A DNA stretch of 64,000 nucleotides from Oscillospiraceae bacterium (GTDB lineage: Bacteria; Bacillota; Clostridia; Oscillospirales; Acutalibacteraceae), in NCBI GenBank assembly GCA_015065965.1, contig SVPH01000008.1, positions 1 through 64,000 of the forward strand. Direction: 5' to 3'. The notes under the pieces are model-generated. The model worked only from the letters and a program-made list of their open reading frames with translations, was not told the origin of the DNA and ran no database searches. Positions 32,967 to 41,963 of this stretch are shown here, piece after piece. Within the stretch, counting starts at the first letter, position 1, and the number at the start of each line of letters is the position of its first letter. The position numbers were made by a program, and so were the translations under genes.

Positions 32967-34831
32967 CGCATAACCTCATTCAATATCTTTTGGCTCATTT
33001 TTTCTGCACTCAGAGAATATTTTTCCATAAGTTTCGGAACGCTTGCGTGGCTCACGAACTCATCTTCAACTGCAGTTAATGAAAATTTTCCCTGATAACC
33101 GTTTTCAAGCAAACGGGCAGCAAGTGCTTCGCCTGTACCGCCCGAACGCATACCCTCTTCAAAAAAGAAAATGCTTTTACATTTTGATGCTTCTTCTGAA
33201 ACACCCTGCGGCATTGGCTTAATTTTATGGATTTTGATAATTTTTACATTAAGACCTTTTTCGTAAAGCATATGAATCGCTTTGACAGCATTAAAATAAA
33301 GCCTGCCGTAAGTGACAATTGCAATATCGGCATCTGCATTACCGATAACTTCATAATCCGCACCGCTTGTATTATTGAAATCACCTACATCAGGCATACT
33401 GCCCCTCGGATAGCGGATAACAACAAGGTTTTCGTCCTTATAAAATGCGTTATACATTGCTTTGGAAAGTTCATTATAAGTTGACGGCGAATAGACGGTT
33501 GTGTTAGGCAGACTTTGAGTCAGCGACACATCAAAAAGACCCTGATGAGTTTCTCCGTCCTCACCGACAAATCCCGCTCTGTCAACCGCTATAACCATTT
33601 TTTTGCGTTGAAGCGCACCGTCATGGATCAGTTGGTCGGAACACCTTTGAAGAAAAGTTGAATAAACCGCAAAAACAGGAATCATTCCGCCTGCAGATAA
33701 ACCGCTTGCAAAAGTTACCGCATGCTCCTCCGCAATGCCTACATCATAAAAGCGTTCAGAGTAATTCTTGGAAAATTCTTCAAGCCCCGTGCCCAAAGCC
33801 ATTGCTGCGGTTATGGCACAGATACGCCTGTCCTTTGATGCAAATTCGCCAAGTGTTTTGCCGAAGTGTACCGAAAAACTGTCACCGGACGAAAGCGGCT
33901 CACCTGTATTAATATCGAATTTGGAAATACCGTGGAACTTTTCGGGTGCAGTTTCCGCAAAATCATATCCCCTGCCCTTTACGGTATTGATATGGATTAC
34001 AACTGGTACGGAAACCATCTTTGCGCTGTTCATTGCTTCGCAAAGACTGCTGATGTTATGGCCGTCAATGGGACCGATATATTTGAATCCCAAATCCTCA
34101 AAAAACGAACTGGAATAGATAATATTCTTAAGTGTTGTTTTGAGTTTGAATATATGGTTTGACAAAGACTTGCCGACAAGCGGAATACGTCTGAGCGTTT
34201 TCTCCGTACCTGCCTTAAATCGGTAATATTCGGGCTTTGCACGCACAGCAGCAAGATATCTCGCCATAGCACCGACATTCTCAGAAATAGACATCTCATT
34301 ATCATTCAGAATAACAATGAGCCTTGTTTTTGTTGAGCCTGCGTGATTCAGCGCTTCATAAACCATTCCGTTGCCGAAAGAACCGTCACCTATAACTGCA
34401 ACAGCATAGTTCTTTGATCCTTTTACTGCATTAGCAGCGGCAATACCTGCCGCCTGAGAGACAGAAACACCTGCATGACCTTCATAAAAACTGTCATGCT
34501 CGCTTTCATCGGGACGGACAAAGCCCGATACACCGCCTTCGGTTCTCAGTGTTGAAAAAGAAGGATATCTGCCCGTGAGCAACTTATGAGCATAAGCCTG
34601 GTGACCAACATCCCAAACAATTTTGTCATCAGGTGAATTGAAAGATTTATGAAGAGCAACGGTCAACTCAACCGTGCCGAGATTTGACGCAAGGTGACCG
34701 CCTGTTGATGCAACTGTATCAACAAGTGTTTTGCGTATTTCCGAACACAGATTTTCAAGTTCAGTTTCGCTCAGATTTTTAATATCCGAGGGATTATTTA
34801 TATTTTCAAGTATTGAAACTTCATTGTTCAT
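32963..34831 (-). CDS. dxs: 1-deoxy-D-xylulose-5-phosphate synthase
   Basis: A 622-residue thiamine diphosphate enzyme that condenses pyruvate and glyceraldehyde 3-phosphate, the first step of the MEP isoprenoid pathway. Visible are DVGHQAYAHKLLTGR, the thiamine diphosphate and Mg binding GDGSFGNGMVYEALNHAG, the transketolase-like catalytic block with VGIAEEHAVTFASGL, and the C-terminal domain. It overlaps tlyA and follows ispA by two bases, so isoprenoid and RNA methylation genes are cotranscribed. Confidence 0.96.
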   Translation of the reverse strand: MNNEVSILENINNPSDIKNLSETELENLCSEIRKTLVDTVASTGGHLASNLGTVELTVALHKSFNSPDDKIVWDVGHQAYAHKLLTGRYPSFSTLRTEGGVSGFVRPDESEHDSFYEGHAGVSVSQAAGIAAANAVKGSKNYAVAVIGDGSFGNGMVYEALNHAGSTKTRLIVILNDNEMSISENVGAMARYLAAVRAKPEYYRFKAGTEKTLRRIPLVGKSLSNHIFKLKTTLKNIIYSSSFFEDLGFKYIGPIDGHNISSLCEAMNSAKMVSVPVVIHINTVKGRGYDFAETAPEKFHGISKFDINTGEPLSSGDSFSVHFGKTLGEFASKDRRICAITAAMALGTGLEEFSKNYSERFYDVGIAEEHAVTFASGLSAGGMIPVFAVYSTFLQRCSDQLIHDGALQRKKMVIAVDRAGFVGEDGETHQGLFDVSLTQSLPNTTVYSPSTYNELSKAMYNAFYKDENLVVIRYPRGSMPDVGDFNNTSGADYEVIGNADADIAIVTYGRLYFNAVKAIHMLYEKGLNVKIIKIHKIKPMPQGVSEEASKCKSIFFFEEGMRSGGTGEALAARLLENGYQGKFSLTAVEDEFVSHASVPKLMEKYSLSAEKMSQKILNEVMR

Positions 34832-34833
34832 AA

Positions 34834-35733
34834 TTAATTTTTTCTTTCGGATAGCCTGTCCGCAAGCACCGAAAGGAATTCTCCTTCACTGCCGAAAATA
34901 TCAAGTGCAGCCTTTGCCTGTTCAGTCAATTCATGGGCATAACATGCCGATTCATCAAGACCGAGAAGTGTAACAAAGGTAGACTTGCCGTTTTCACTGT
35001 CACTTCCTATAGGTTTACCGAGAGTTGCTTCATCGCTTGTTACATCAAGCATATCGTCAACAATCTGGAATGCAAGCCCGATATTTTCACAATATTTTTC
35101 CGCCGCTTTAATTTGAGTTTCACTTGCCCCTGCCGCAATACATCCCATAACTGCGGCAACTTTTATAAGTTTGCCTGTTTTCAGACTTTCGGTCTGCATG
35201 ATTTCATCAAGCGTTGCCGCCTTCTCTTCATTGGCAAGGTCCATAACCTGACCGCCTATCATGCCAGATGCACCTGCCGCTTTTGCAAGTTCAAGCGCAG
35301 CCATCGCTTTTTTACCTGCATCAATATCAGCCGAAAGAACTGTTTCAAAAGCGAGTGTCAGAAGTCCGTCGCCTGCAAGAAGAGCATTTGCCTCACCGTA
35401 AACTTTATGGCTTGACGGTTTGCCTCTGCGCATATCGTCATTATCCATACAGGGCAAATCATCATGGATAAGCGAATAGGTATGAATCATCTCAACGCCT
35501 ATCGCAAAAGGAATTGCTGATTTGTAATCTCCGCCGCATACACGGCAGAATTCCAAGGTGAGCATCGGTCTTATGCGCTTGCCGCCGTTGCCGAGAGAAT
35601 ATCCCATGGCATCAAGCATAACATCAAGGCCGTATGATTCCCTGCCCTCAAACGCAGAAGAAGATACATAATGGGCCGCCGCCTCATTTATTTTGCTGAC
35701 ATAATCTCTGCAGATTTTATCAAAATCAATCAT
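34834..35733 (-). CDS. ispA: Farnesyl diphosphate synthase (polyprenyl synthetase)
   Basis: A 299-residue all-helical prenyltransferase. The first aspartate-rich motif is HDDLPCMDNDDMRRGK and the second is QIVDDMLDV; GKRIRPML binds diphosphate. It makes geranyl and farnesyl diphosphate from IPP and DMAPP. Start ATG overlaps the end of xseB by eight bases, indicating coupling. Confidence 0.94.
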   Translation of the reverse strand: MIDFDKICRDYVSKINEAAAHYVSSSAFEGRESYGLDVMLDAMGYSLGNGGKRIRPMLTLEFCRVCGGDYKSAIPFAIGVEMIHTYSLIHDDLPCMDNDDMRRGKPSSHKVYGEANALLAGDGLLTLAFETVLSADIDAGKKAMAALELAKAAGASGMIGGQVMDLANEEKAATLDEIMQTESLKTGKLIKVAAVMGCIAAGASETQIKAAEKYCENIGLAFQIVDDMLDVTSDEATLGKPIGSDSENGKSTFVTLLGLDESACYAHELTEQAKAALDIFGSEGEFLSVLADRLSERKN

Positions 35734-35929
35734 CGTTTTTCGCCTTTCCTGCCGAAAGTTCCGTTATTTTAAGTTGAGCCGCATCAAGCATTTTCGAGCA
35801 TTTAGCCGCAAGTGCAGTGCCCTCCTCATAAAGTTTCATCATTTCTTCCAAAGGAAGATTGCCGTTTTCAAGTTTATCCGTTATCTCTTCAAGCCTTGCA
35901 ACGGCTTTTTCATAATTTATCTTTTCCAT
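35726..35929 (-). CDS. xseB: Exodeoxyribonuclease VII small subunit
   Basis: A 67-residue helical protein with the family pattern NYEKAVARLEEITDKLENGNLPLEE and YEEGTALAAKCSKML. Several copies bind one XseA to make ExoVII, which degrades single-stranded DNA. The ATG at 35929 is chosen since residues before it are not conserved in the family; GAGG lies about ten bases ahead. It starts two bases after xseA. Confidence 0.93.
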   Translation of the reverse strand: MEKINYEKAVARLEEITDKLENGNLPLEEMMKLYEEGTALAAKCSKMLDAAQLKITELSAGKAKNDD

Positions 35930-35931
35930 TT

Positions 35932-37140
35932 TCAGCAACCTCTTATTTCCGTTACTTCGCATTCGATATCACCGTTACTGAGCCTGAGGTTAATCGAATC
36001 TCCCTTTTTTATGGTGTTTACATCTGATATTATTTTGCCGTTTTTACTTGCCACGCCATAACCCCTTGCAAGAATTTTGAGCGGACTCATGGCATCAATT
36101 TTTGCACAGAGAGACGAGAAATTCTTTGTTTTAAGTGACATTTCGCGGCTTACGGAAGCATCCATAGCCATAACTGCTCTGTCACATCTGACACGGAGGT
36201 TATCAATATAATTCTGAGGGCTTAGCCTCTGAAGTGCCGCCTTGCGCAGTTCAACCGTCGCCCTCTCACTGCCTATCTTATCATATATTGCAGAACCGAT
36301 TCGCCTTGAAAATGCTGAAAGCATTTCACGCTGCTGAAAACAGTCCGGCACTGCAAGTTCCGCCGCCGCCGAGGGTGTAGGCGCTCTTAAATCCGCAACA
36401 AAATCGCAGATCGTAAAATCGGTTTCATGCCCTACGGCAGAAATCACGGGAATATCGCTCGCCGCAACCGCTCTTGCAACAATTTCTTCATTGAAAGCCC
36501 ATAGTTCTTCAACCGAGCCGCCGCCTCTGCCTACAATAAGCACATCCGCCGCATTTTCGGCATTAAAAAGTTCAATCGCCGCTTTTATCTGAGGTGCAGC
36601 ATATTCGCCTTGAACGGCAACGGGACAAAGAACAATCTCCGCCAAAGGGAATCGGCGTGAAATAACATTTATTATATCTCTGACCGCCGCACCGGTAGGT
36701 GATGTTACAACACCGACTCTCTGCGGATAAGCGGGAATTGCTTTTTTTCTGTCAGAATCAAAAAGACCTTCTTTTGCAAGTTTAGCCTTAAGTTGCTCAA
36801 AAGCAAGACTCAGAGCACCTGTACCGTCAGGCTGCATGTCATCAATATAGAGTTGGTACTGACCGTCTCTTTCAAAAACAGCAACCCTGCCTCTGACAAT
36901 AACACTCATTGCATTTTCAGGCATAAATTTAAGACGCATATTGGCGGATTTGAACATAACCGCCTTTATTGATGAAAATTCATCTTTGATTGTCATATAA
37001 AAATGACCTGTTTTGTAGTGGTTTGTAAAATTTGAAATTTCACCCTGAACAAAAACAGTTTGCAGGTTCATATCCTGCTCAATTATCGACTTAACATATC
37101 GGTTAAGTTGGCTGACGCTTAATACAACACCGTTACTCAT
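35932..37140 (-). CDS. xseA: Exodeoxyribonuclease VII large subunit
   Basis: A 402-residue nuclease subunit. The N-terminal OB fold (SVSQLNRYVKSI, VQGEISNFTNHYKTGH) binds DNA; the nuclease region has VGVVTSPTGAAVRDI, IVGRGGGSVEELWAFN and ISAVGHETDFTICDF with the conserved GHETD; a helical C-terminus ends in ILARGYGVASKNGKI. The start at 37140 has an ideal GAGGAGGCGGCTA and overlaps the preceding gene by eight bases. Confidence 0.95.
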   Translation of the reverse strand: MSNGVVLSVSQLNRYVKSIIEQDMNLQTVFVQGEISNFTNHYKTGHFYMTIKDEFSSIKAVMFKSANMRLKFMPENAMSVIVRGRVAVFERDGQYQLYIDDMQPDGTGALSLAFEQLKAKLAKEGLFDSDRKKAIPAYPQRVGVVTSPTGAAVRDIINVISRRFPLAEIVLCPVAVQGEYAAPQIKAAIELFNAENAADVLIVGRGGGSVEELWAFNEEIVARAVAASDIPVISAVGHETDFTICDFVADLRAPTPSAAAELAVPDCFQQREMLSAFSRRIGSAIYDKIGSERATVELRKAALQRLSPQNYIDNLRVRCDRAVMAMDASVSREMSLKTKNFSSLCAKIDAMSPLKILARGYGVASKNGKIISDVNTIKKGDSINLRLSNGDIECEVTEIRGC

Positions 37141-38065
37141 TAGCCGCCTCCTCAGCGAGAATTGCCACACCTGCCGCATTGTCGCACGAAAATTCGGGCT
37201 GCGCAAAACTTGCACCGAATCTGCTCTGAATTCTGCTGCGTATAATGGAATTCGACATTACTCCGCCTGCAAAAAGCAAAGGAAGATTACCGTATCTATC
37301 AAGAGCATATTCTGTCATTTTCTCAAGCGTTTTGCAGATAAAATCAAGGCAATACCTTGCAACATTCTCTTTTGCTTCACCGTTTTCAAGCATTTTTTTG
37401 CACTGATTTTCAACACCGGAAAGGCTGCAGTTTCCGCCTTTCACACATATTTTCGGGTTATACTTTTCAGTGCTTTTCAGCGCAAGTGCTTCAAGTTCCT
37501 TACCGCAAGGGAAAGACAAACCCATCATTACTCCGACCCTGTCAACAGCCTGTCCGCAATTGAGGTCAAGAGTTTCACCTATTATTTCAACGCTAAAAGC
37601 CCTCTCACTATCCGGAGAAACAAGCAGCATCTCGCTCGTACCTCCGGAAACATGAAAGGCAATAAATTTTTCCTTTATTAAATTCATTTTGCCGCTTGAA
37701 TAAAGCGCTGCGGCAATATGGCCCGACTGATGAGAAAAGCCGTAAACCGGCTTTCTCATTGCGGCACCGATGCACTTTGCGGCATTCACACCGACAAGGA
37801 AGCAAGGCATATATGAACCCTCTGCATCTCTCGGCTTTTCAGAAACTCCGATTGCATCAATCTCTCCGCCGTATTCATCAAAAAGTTCCTGCATAAGCGG
37901 ATAAAGCCTTGCCGTGTGGTGAAACACCGCATCACTCTGGCGCAGACCTCTTTCACCGTTTTTAACAGGCAAAAGGAGTTTCTTTTGAATAATCTCGCCT
38001 GTTTTGCTGTCATAAACACAGACAGAGGTTGTATAGTTGCTTGTGTCTATTCCGAGAGTACGCAT
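37133..38065 (-). CDS. TsaD/Kae1-like ASKHA protein (paralogue of tRNA t6A enzyme)
   Basis: A 310-residue protein with the TsaD fold: GIDTSNYTTSVCVYD at the start, the metal-site pattern in YGFSHQSGH, FHVSGGTSEM, and LLFAGGVMSNS near the end. True TsaD is about 335-340 residues with a stricter HXXXH and extra blocks; this shorter, diverged form sits between nusB and xseA in a recurring clostridial order. It is therefore probably a paralogue rather than the essential t6A enzyme, with function unproven. Its start overlaps the nusB stop. Confidence 0.8.
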   Translation of the reverse strand: MRTLGIDTSNYTTSVCVYDSKTGEIIQKKLLLPVKNGERGLRQSDAVFHHTARLYPLMQELFDEYGGEIDAIGVSEKPRDAEGSYMPCFLVGVNAAKCIGAAMRKPVYGFSHQSGHIAAALYSSGKMNLIKEKFIAFHVSGGTSEMLLVSPDSERAFSVEIIGETLDLNCGQAVDRVGVMMGLSFPCGKELEALALKSTEKYNPKICVKGGNCSLSGVENQCKKMLENGEAKENVARYCLDFICKTLEKMTEYALDRYGNLPLLFAGGVMSNSIIRSRIQSRFGASFAQPEFSCDNAAGVAILAEEAANE

Positions 38066-38463
38066 TATTCCGCTTCCTTTGAGACCGAGCCGAGAATGCC
38101 GTTAACAAAAACCGAATCATCCTTTGCGGCATATTTTTTGCAAAGTTCAACAGCCTCGTTAATTGATACACCAACTGGAATATCATCAAAATATTTAATT
38201 TCACAGATTGCAAGCCTGAGAACGGCAAGCGCTACCTTTGAAATTCTGTTTATCTTCCAACCGTGAGAATATTTTTCAATAACGATATCAATATCGTCAA
38301 CATTCTCGCATGTTTTCAGTAAAAGTTCTCTTATAAACTCGCTGCCTGTTATAACTTCATTTTCAACAGCAAAATCATAGAGTTCTTCCGCAGCAGTCTC
38401 CTGATTAAATAATTTTTCAAAAAGCAGAATAAAAGCCTGCTCTCTCTCTTCACGTCTTGTCAA
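38065..38463 (-). CDS. nusB: Transcription antitermination protein NusB
   Basis: A 132-residue helical protein with the family start TRREEREQAFILLFE and the C-terminal ISKVALAVLRLAICEI and SINEAVELCKKY AA-type blocks ending in FVNGILGSV. It binds boxA RNA with NusE and supports rRNA transcription. Start is TTG after CGGAGGAATTATT. It has its own promoter, separating it from spoIIIAH, and leads the nusB-recN housekeeping run. Confidence 0.95.
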   Translation of the reverse strand: MTRREEREQAFILLFEKLFNQETAAEELYDFAVENEVITGSEFIRELLLKTCENVDDIDIVIEKYSHGWKINRISKVALAVLRLAICEIKYFDDIPVGVSINEAVELCKKYAAKDDSVFVNGILGSVSKEAE

Positions 38464-38504
38464 AATAATTCCTCCGTAAAGGGCTTGTGCCCGTTTATAC
38501 AGAG

Positions 38505-38533
38505 ATTATACCATCATTTGTTTAATTATACAA
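38505..38533 (-). promoter_or_regulatory. Internal sigma-A promoter for the nusB-recN run
   Basis: On the minus strand TTGTAT (38528-38533) and TATAAT (38505-38510), spacer 17 bases. It gives vegetative expression to housekeeping genes that otherwise lie downstream of a sporulation operon. The short leader also holds a GGGC-ACAA-GCCC hairpin. Confidence 0.7.
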
Positions 38534-38552
38534 TATATTTTAAAAATATTTA

Positions 38553-39131
38553 TTAATAATTCATTTCGGTAATGGAAATTTTATCAACTGAATAACCCGT
38601 CTGCTCTACTGCAATCTCTTTGATTTTTATAACTGACACATCATCAACGGAACCGTTTTCAACCACAATCTCAGCGTTGCCGCCGTTTAAAATAACAAGA
38701 TTCTCGCAGCCGACTTTTGCGGTAATAAGATTCTCTATATCGCTTTCAAGTGATATTGCCTGTGCAAGTTCACCGAGCATGCGCGTTGCCTCTGCAACGG
38801 TTTCGGATGACGACGAACTGTCTTTTATAACATCGTTCAGCGATTCCGCGGCTTCGTCATGCGCTGTCTGGCGGCGAAGTTTTGCACTTGCAAAGTATTC
38901 GTTTGCCTGAGCCTGTGCAACTGCATCCTCAAGCGTAGCATCACCTGAAATAACATAACGGGCATCGCCGAGATTTGCGCCCTCCTGCACCTGAGGCTGA
39001 GTTGTTGTGACCGCAGCATTTACCCCTGCCGACTCAATTTCGGGTCGGGTATAATACCAATTCACAAACACCGCCGCTGAAAGAGCGATGATAAGAGTTG
39101 CAAGCAAAAGTTGTCTTTTTTTGATAATCAT
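38553..39131 (-). CDS. spoIIIAH: Stage III sporulation protein AH
   Basis: A 192-residue mother-cell membrane protein: one N-terminal helix (LLLATLIIALSAAVFVNWYY), a low-complexity Thr/Gln linker, and a YscJ/FliF-like C-terminal domain (NLITAKVGCENLVILNGGNAE). It forms the channel with SpoIIQ between mother cell and forespore. The ATG follows GGAGGAAACAACA. SpoIIQ itself is not obvious in the window, although an M23 membrane protein is encoded at 51.2 kb. Confidence 0.92.
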   Translation of the reverse strand: MIIKKRQLLLATLIIALSAAVFVNWYYTRPEIESAGVNAAVTTTQPQVQEGANLGDARYVISGDATLEDAVAQAQANEYFASAKLRRQTAHDEAAESLNDVIKDSSSSSETVAEATRMLGELAQAISLESDIENLITAKVGCENLVILNGGNAEIVVENGSVDDVSVIKIKEIAVEQTGYSVDKISITEMNY

Positions 39132-39179
39132 TGTTGTTTCCTCCAAATACAAATTGTAAATTTATGCAAAACGAATGTA

Positions 39180-39770
39180 TTAATTCATTTTTGCCACGCT
39201 TACTCTTGCGCTGCTGATATCAAGCAAAGCCGTTACCGTTTCTATTATCTGCAAACGAACCGTTTCGCTGCCCGCACCCTTGCAGACAACAGCAACTCCC
39301 CGCACTTTAGGCTCGGCTATGCGCACCACAATGCCCTCCTGCCCCGACGAGCCGTCAACAATAACATAGTCATCCTTGCGTTCAAAACTGTTATCCCCGT
39401 CAGAACCTATGCTTTCGCCGTAGTCAAAATCGCTGAGATAGACCTCCTCACTGCCGCTTTCAAGAGTTACCATAACCTTAGTTTCTCCTGCGCCGTCAAT
39501 GACCGAAATTATTGAAACAAGGCGGTTTTCAAGTTCTTTTTCATACTCGCGTGTATCAACCGCTGCATCGGTTGTTGTTACTTCCGCTAAAACCGATTCA
39601 TTCTCAACGGTCAATTCACTGAGCATAAGTGCTGCAACGCCTGCGATGAGCAGTAAAACGATCGCCAGAAGTTTGGGGTTCAACTTCGTTTTATCAGATA
39701 TTCGGTTGAATGCATTTTTTAGTGTTTCTGCAGTTTTTTTCACATTAAAATACCGTTCCTTACTCCGCAT
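39180..39770 (-). CDS. spoIIIAG: Stage III sporulation protein AG
   Basis: A 196-residue single-span membrane protein. After a basic N-terminus comes LLAIVLLLIAGVAALMLSEL, then a domain with KVMVTLESGSEEVYL, GIVVRIAEPKVRGVAVVCKGAG and TVTALLDISSARVSV, the SpoIIIAG ring-building pattern. It forms an oligomeric ring in the feeding-tube complex. The start may be the ATG at 39770, overlapping spoIIIAF, or the GTG at 39743 with AAGGAA 13 bases before it. Confidence 0.92.
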   Translation of the reverse strand: MRSKERYFNVKKTAETLKNAFNRISDKTKLNPKLLAIVLLLIAGVAALMLSELTVENESVLAEVTTTDAAVDTREYEKELENRLVSIISVIDGAGETKVMVTLESGSEEVYLSDFDYGESIGSDGDNSFERKDDYVIVDGSSGQEGIVVRIAEPKVRGVAVVCKGAGSETVRLQIIETVTALLDISSARVSVAKMN

Positions 39771-40230
39771 AGACCGTTACGGGCACTCCGAGTTCATCTT
39801 CAATCAACGCAGAAAAATCCGACTGTTTCTCGCAATATTCCGCTTCAATTGTCACCGCAATGCCATGTATAATTATGCATCCATCTGTATTAATATCCGC
39901 ATCTATGCATATTTCGTTCACCTTTATTCCCAAATTATCGGCTGTTGCAAGAATCTGTATTTCCGCCGCATCACAGCATGCAGAAACAGCATACTCTTGC
40001 AAATTCTCTGCACTGTCATGTTCATCAAAATCAAAACCCGACATCGCTTTAAAAGAAAAATCCGAGTCTGCAAAACCTGCAAGCGGTGAACAAATTGCTG
40101 CAACAACAAATATGCCGACAACCGCTCTTACCGTTTTATCCATAGACCCTCTCGGAGATATTACCATAACAAAAGTTCCTGCTGCTGCCGCAACAATCAA
40201 ACTCAATGACCACTGCCTTAATGCGTCCAT
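39760..40230 (-). CDS. spoIIIAF: Stage III sporulation protein AF
   Basis: A 156-residue protein with two N-terminal membrane helices (LSLIVAAAAGTFVMVISPRG, AVVGIFVVAAICSPLAG) and a small alpha/beta domain. SLIVAAAAGTFV and SPRGSMDKTVR fit SpoIIIAF. The ATG at 40230 follows GGGAGGATAAGAATAAA; a longer frame upstream overlaps spoIIIAE without a site. Essential for engulfed forespore development in Bacillus. Confidence 0.9.
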   Translation of the reverse strand: MDALRQWSLSLIVAAAAGTFVMVISPRGSMDKTVRAVVGIFVVAAICSPLAGFADSDFSFKAMSGFDFDEHDSAENLQEYAVSACCDAAEIQILATADNLGIKVNEICIDADINTDGCIIIHGIAVTIEAEYCEKQSDFSALIEDELGVPVTVYAE

Positions 40231-40237
40231 TTTATTC

Positions 40238-41371
40238 TTATCCTCCCGATTTAACGGATACAACCAAACCCGATGAAATAATAAATACCGCCATGCAGAG
40301 AATAAGAATTACATTTGTCATTGAAAAAATATAAGCAACCGTTCTGAGAATTTCAGAACAAACTCTGCAGTCAAGCAATTCGCTGACAGAACAAGCAAGA
40401 CGCATTGCAAACACCCACATAGCAAGGTTAATTACAACGGGTACTCCAATTACAAAAAATACGATTACGGCATAAATCCCTATTGTACTTTTAAGAAGCG
40501 AAAGACTTGCTGAAACAGTTGTGTAGGCTTCACCCAGCGCACCGCCAACCACAGGCACAAACGAAGACGCCATTCTTACCCCTTTGACAACAAAGCTGTC
40601 AGCAGAAGAAGCAAGCACGCTTTTAAGAGAAAGAAAACCCGTAAAAAGTCCTGTTGCACAAGTCAACACAGTAGTCATTGTTTTTCGCATGAGTTCACTT
40701 ATTGCCGAGAGTCTCAATGTAGGCAGCATTGCGCCGGTTATCCCCAAAGCACCTGATATTCCTATTAACGGCAAGGCAAAATTACTTGCAATGGATTCAA
40801 TAAATTCTGCCGCTGCAAAAGCCGCACCTTTAAACGTAAGAGCAAGAGCAGGATTCCCGCTTGCGGTTACAACTCCTGCAAGAACCGGAATAAGTGCTTT
40901 TTCAAAATCTGCACACACACCTATTGCGGATACTGCAGCACGCACACTTTCAATCGCCGGCACAAAAATGCCGATAACAGTTATGCATCCGCAAATAAGA
41001 TTCATAACCGATTTACTCTTTTCGTCATCAGGAAAAAAGCCTGAACAAACGCTTACAAGCAAAACAATCCCGGTTGCTTTAAGCGTTGCCTTAAGCGGCT
41101 CGTTCACACCGTTTTTAAAAATATCCCATAATAATTTAAGAACTGTTTTCGGCGAAATATCAAGAATTTTCTCAAACTCAATTTCACTGCAGCCGAGTTT
41201 ATCAAGATATGTTTTTGTATCATCGGAAAGTTGCTCCGAAAGTTCATCGGCACCGCTTGCTTCAAGAGAATCTTCATAATATTGGTCTATGTTAACGCTG
41301 TATGCTGCTGTTGATAAAGCAAACGGTAAAGCCATAAACAGAAGCATACATACGAATTTTTTCAAAATCAT
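40238..41371 (-). CDS. spoIIIAE: Stage III sporulation protein AE
   Basis: A 377-residue polytopic protein with a cleavable or anchoring N-terminus (FVCMLLFMALPFALSTAAYS), an external segment ending YLDKLGCSEIEFEKIL, and about eight membrane helices, including SVCSGFFPDDEKS and VPVVGGALGEAYTTVSAS, typical of SpoIIIAE. Its start overlaps spoIIIAD as ATGA. Confidence 0.94.
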   Translation of the reverse strand: MILKKFVCMLLFMALPFALSTAAYSVNIDQYYEDSLEASGADELSEQLSDDTKTYLDKLGCSEIEFEKILDISPKTVLKLLWDIFKNGVNEPLKATLKATGIVLLVSVCSGFFPDDEKSKSVMNLICGCITVIGIFVPAIESVRAAVSAIGVCADFEKALIPVLAGVVTASGNPALALTFKGAAFAAAEFIESIASNFALPLIGISGALGITGAMLPTLRLSAISELMRKTMTTVLTCATGLFTGFLSLKSVLASSADSFVVKGVRMASSFVPVVGGALGEAYTTVSASLSLLKSTIGIYAVIVFFVIGVPVVINLAMWVFAMRLACSVSELLDCRVCSEILRTVAYIFSMTNVILILCMAVFIISSGLVVSVKSGG

Positions 41372-41757
41372 CCGTTTATCAATCCTATCGCAAGTTGTGC
41401 AACACTTTTAAGCATAGGCAAAGCAAGCGCAATCGCCCCGACTCTGCCTGCGAGTTCAACCGCCGCCGCTATTGAAGAGCACGAATTATCGTAGCATATA
41501 TCCGCCGCAAACTGAGTTACAACACATATACCCAGCGCCCTCATAAGCATTGACACGTTCTCCTTTTCAATTCCCGCAAGGTTCATCATTTTGTCAACGC
41601 TTTCCGTAACTCCGAGCAAGTTGTCTGCAACCGAAACGAGCACAACCGCTGCGCCGCCGAGAACAACAAGAGGCGCTATTTCAGGTTTTATGTGACGGAT
41701 AAGTGCATAAAGCAATGCGGTCATTATGCCGAGAAAGGCAATTTTTATAATATTCAT
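41368..41757 (-). CDS. spoIIIAD: Stage III sporulation protein AD
   Basis: A 129-residue membrane protein with four hydrophobic segments and SpoIIIAC/AD family blocks (HIKPEIAPLVVLGGAAVVL, LGICVVTQFAADICYD, VELAGRVGAIALALPML). Lies one base after spoIIIAC and overlaps spoIIIAE. Confidence 0.95.
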   Translation of the reverse strand: MNIIKIAFLGIMTALLYALIRHIKPEIAPLVVLGGAAVVLVSVADNLLGVTESVDKMMNLAGIEKENVSMLMRALGICVVTQFAADICYDNSCSSIAAAVELAGRVGAIALALPMLKSVAQLAIGLING

Positions 41758-41758
41758 A

Positions 41759-41953
41759 TCAGAAATTCATTATGTCATCAACTGTATCGAGCAAACTTGT
41801 AAACTGCGGAATAAGCATCATAAGAACCACAACTATGCCTGCAAGAATCGTTATAAGAGCATAATCATCCCTGCCTGCACGTGCGAGAATTGAATTCAGA
41901 ATTGCCACAACAATACCTACTGCCGCAATTTTGATAACTATTGAAATATCCAT
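41759..41953 (-). CDS. spoIIIAC: Stage III sporulation protein AC
   Basis: A 64-residue two-helix membrane protein, the usual size, with the SpoIIIAC pattern IVVAILNSILARAGRDDYA and FTSLLDTVDDIMNF. Start chosen at 41953 because GAGGTGTACCTT precedes it; the next upstream ATG is not conserved. Confidence 0.95.
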   Translation of the reverse strand: MDISIVIKIAAVGIVVAILNSILARAGRDDYALITILAGIVVVLMMLIPQFTSLLDTVDDIMNF

Positions 41954-41963
41954 AAGGTACACC

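Noticed and set aside
40584-41279. Long plus-strand frame opposite spoIIIAE
   Set aside because: Antisense shadow of an unmistakable sporulation gene; no start site.
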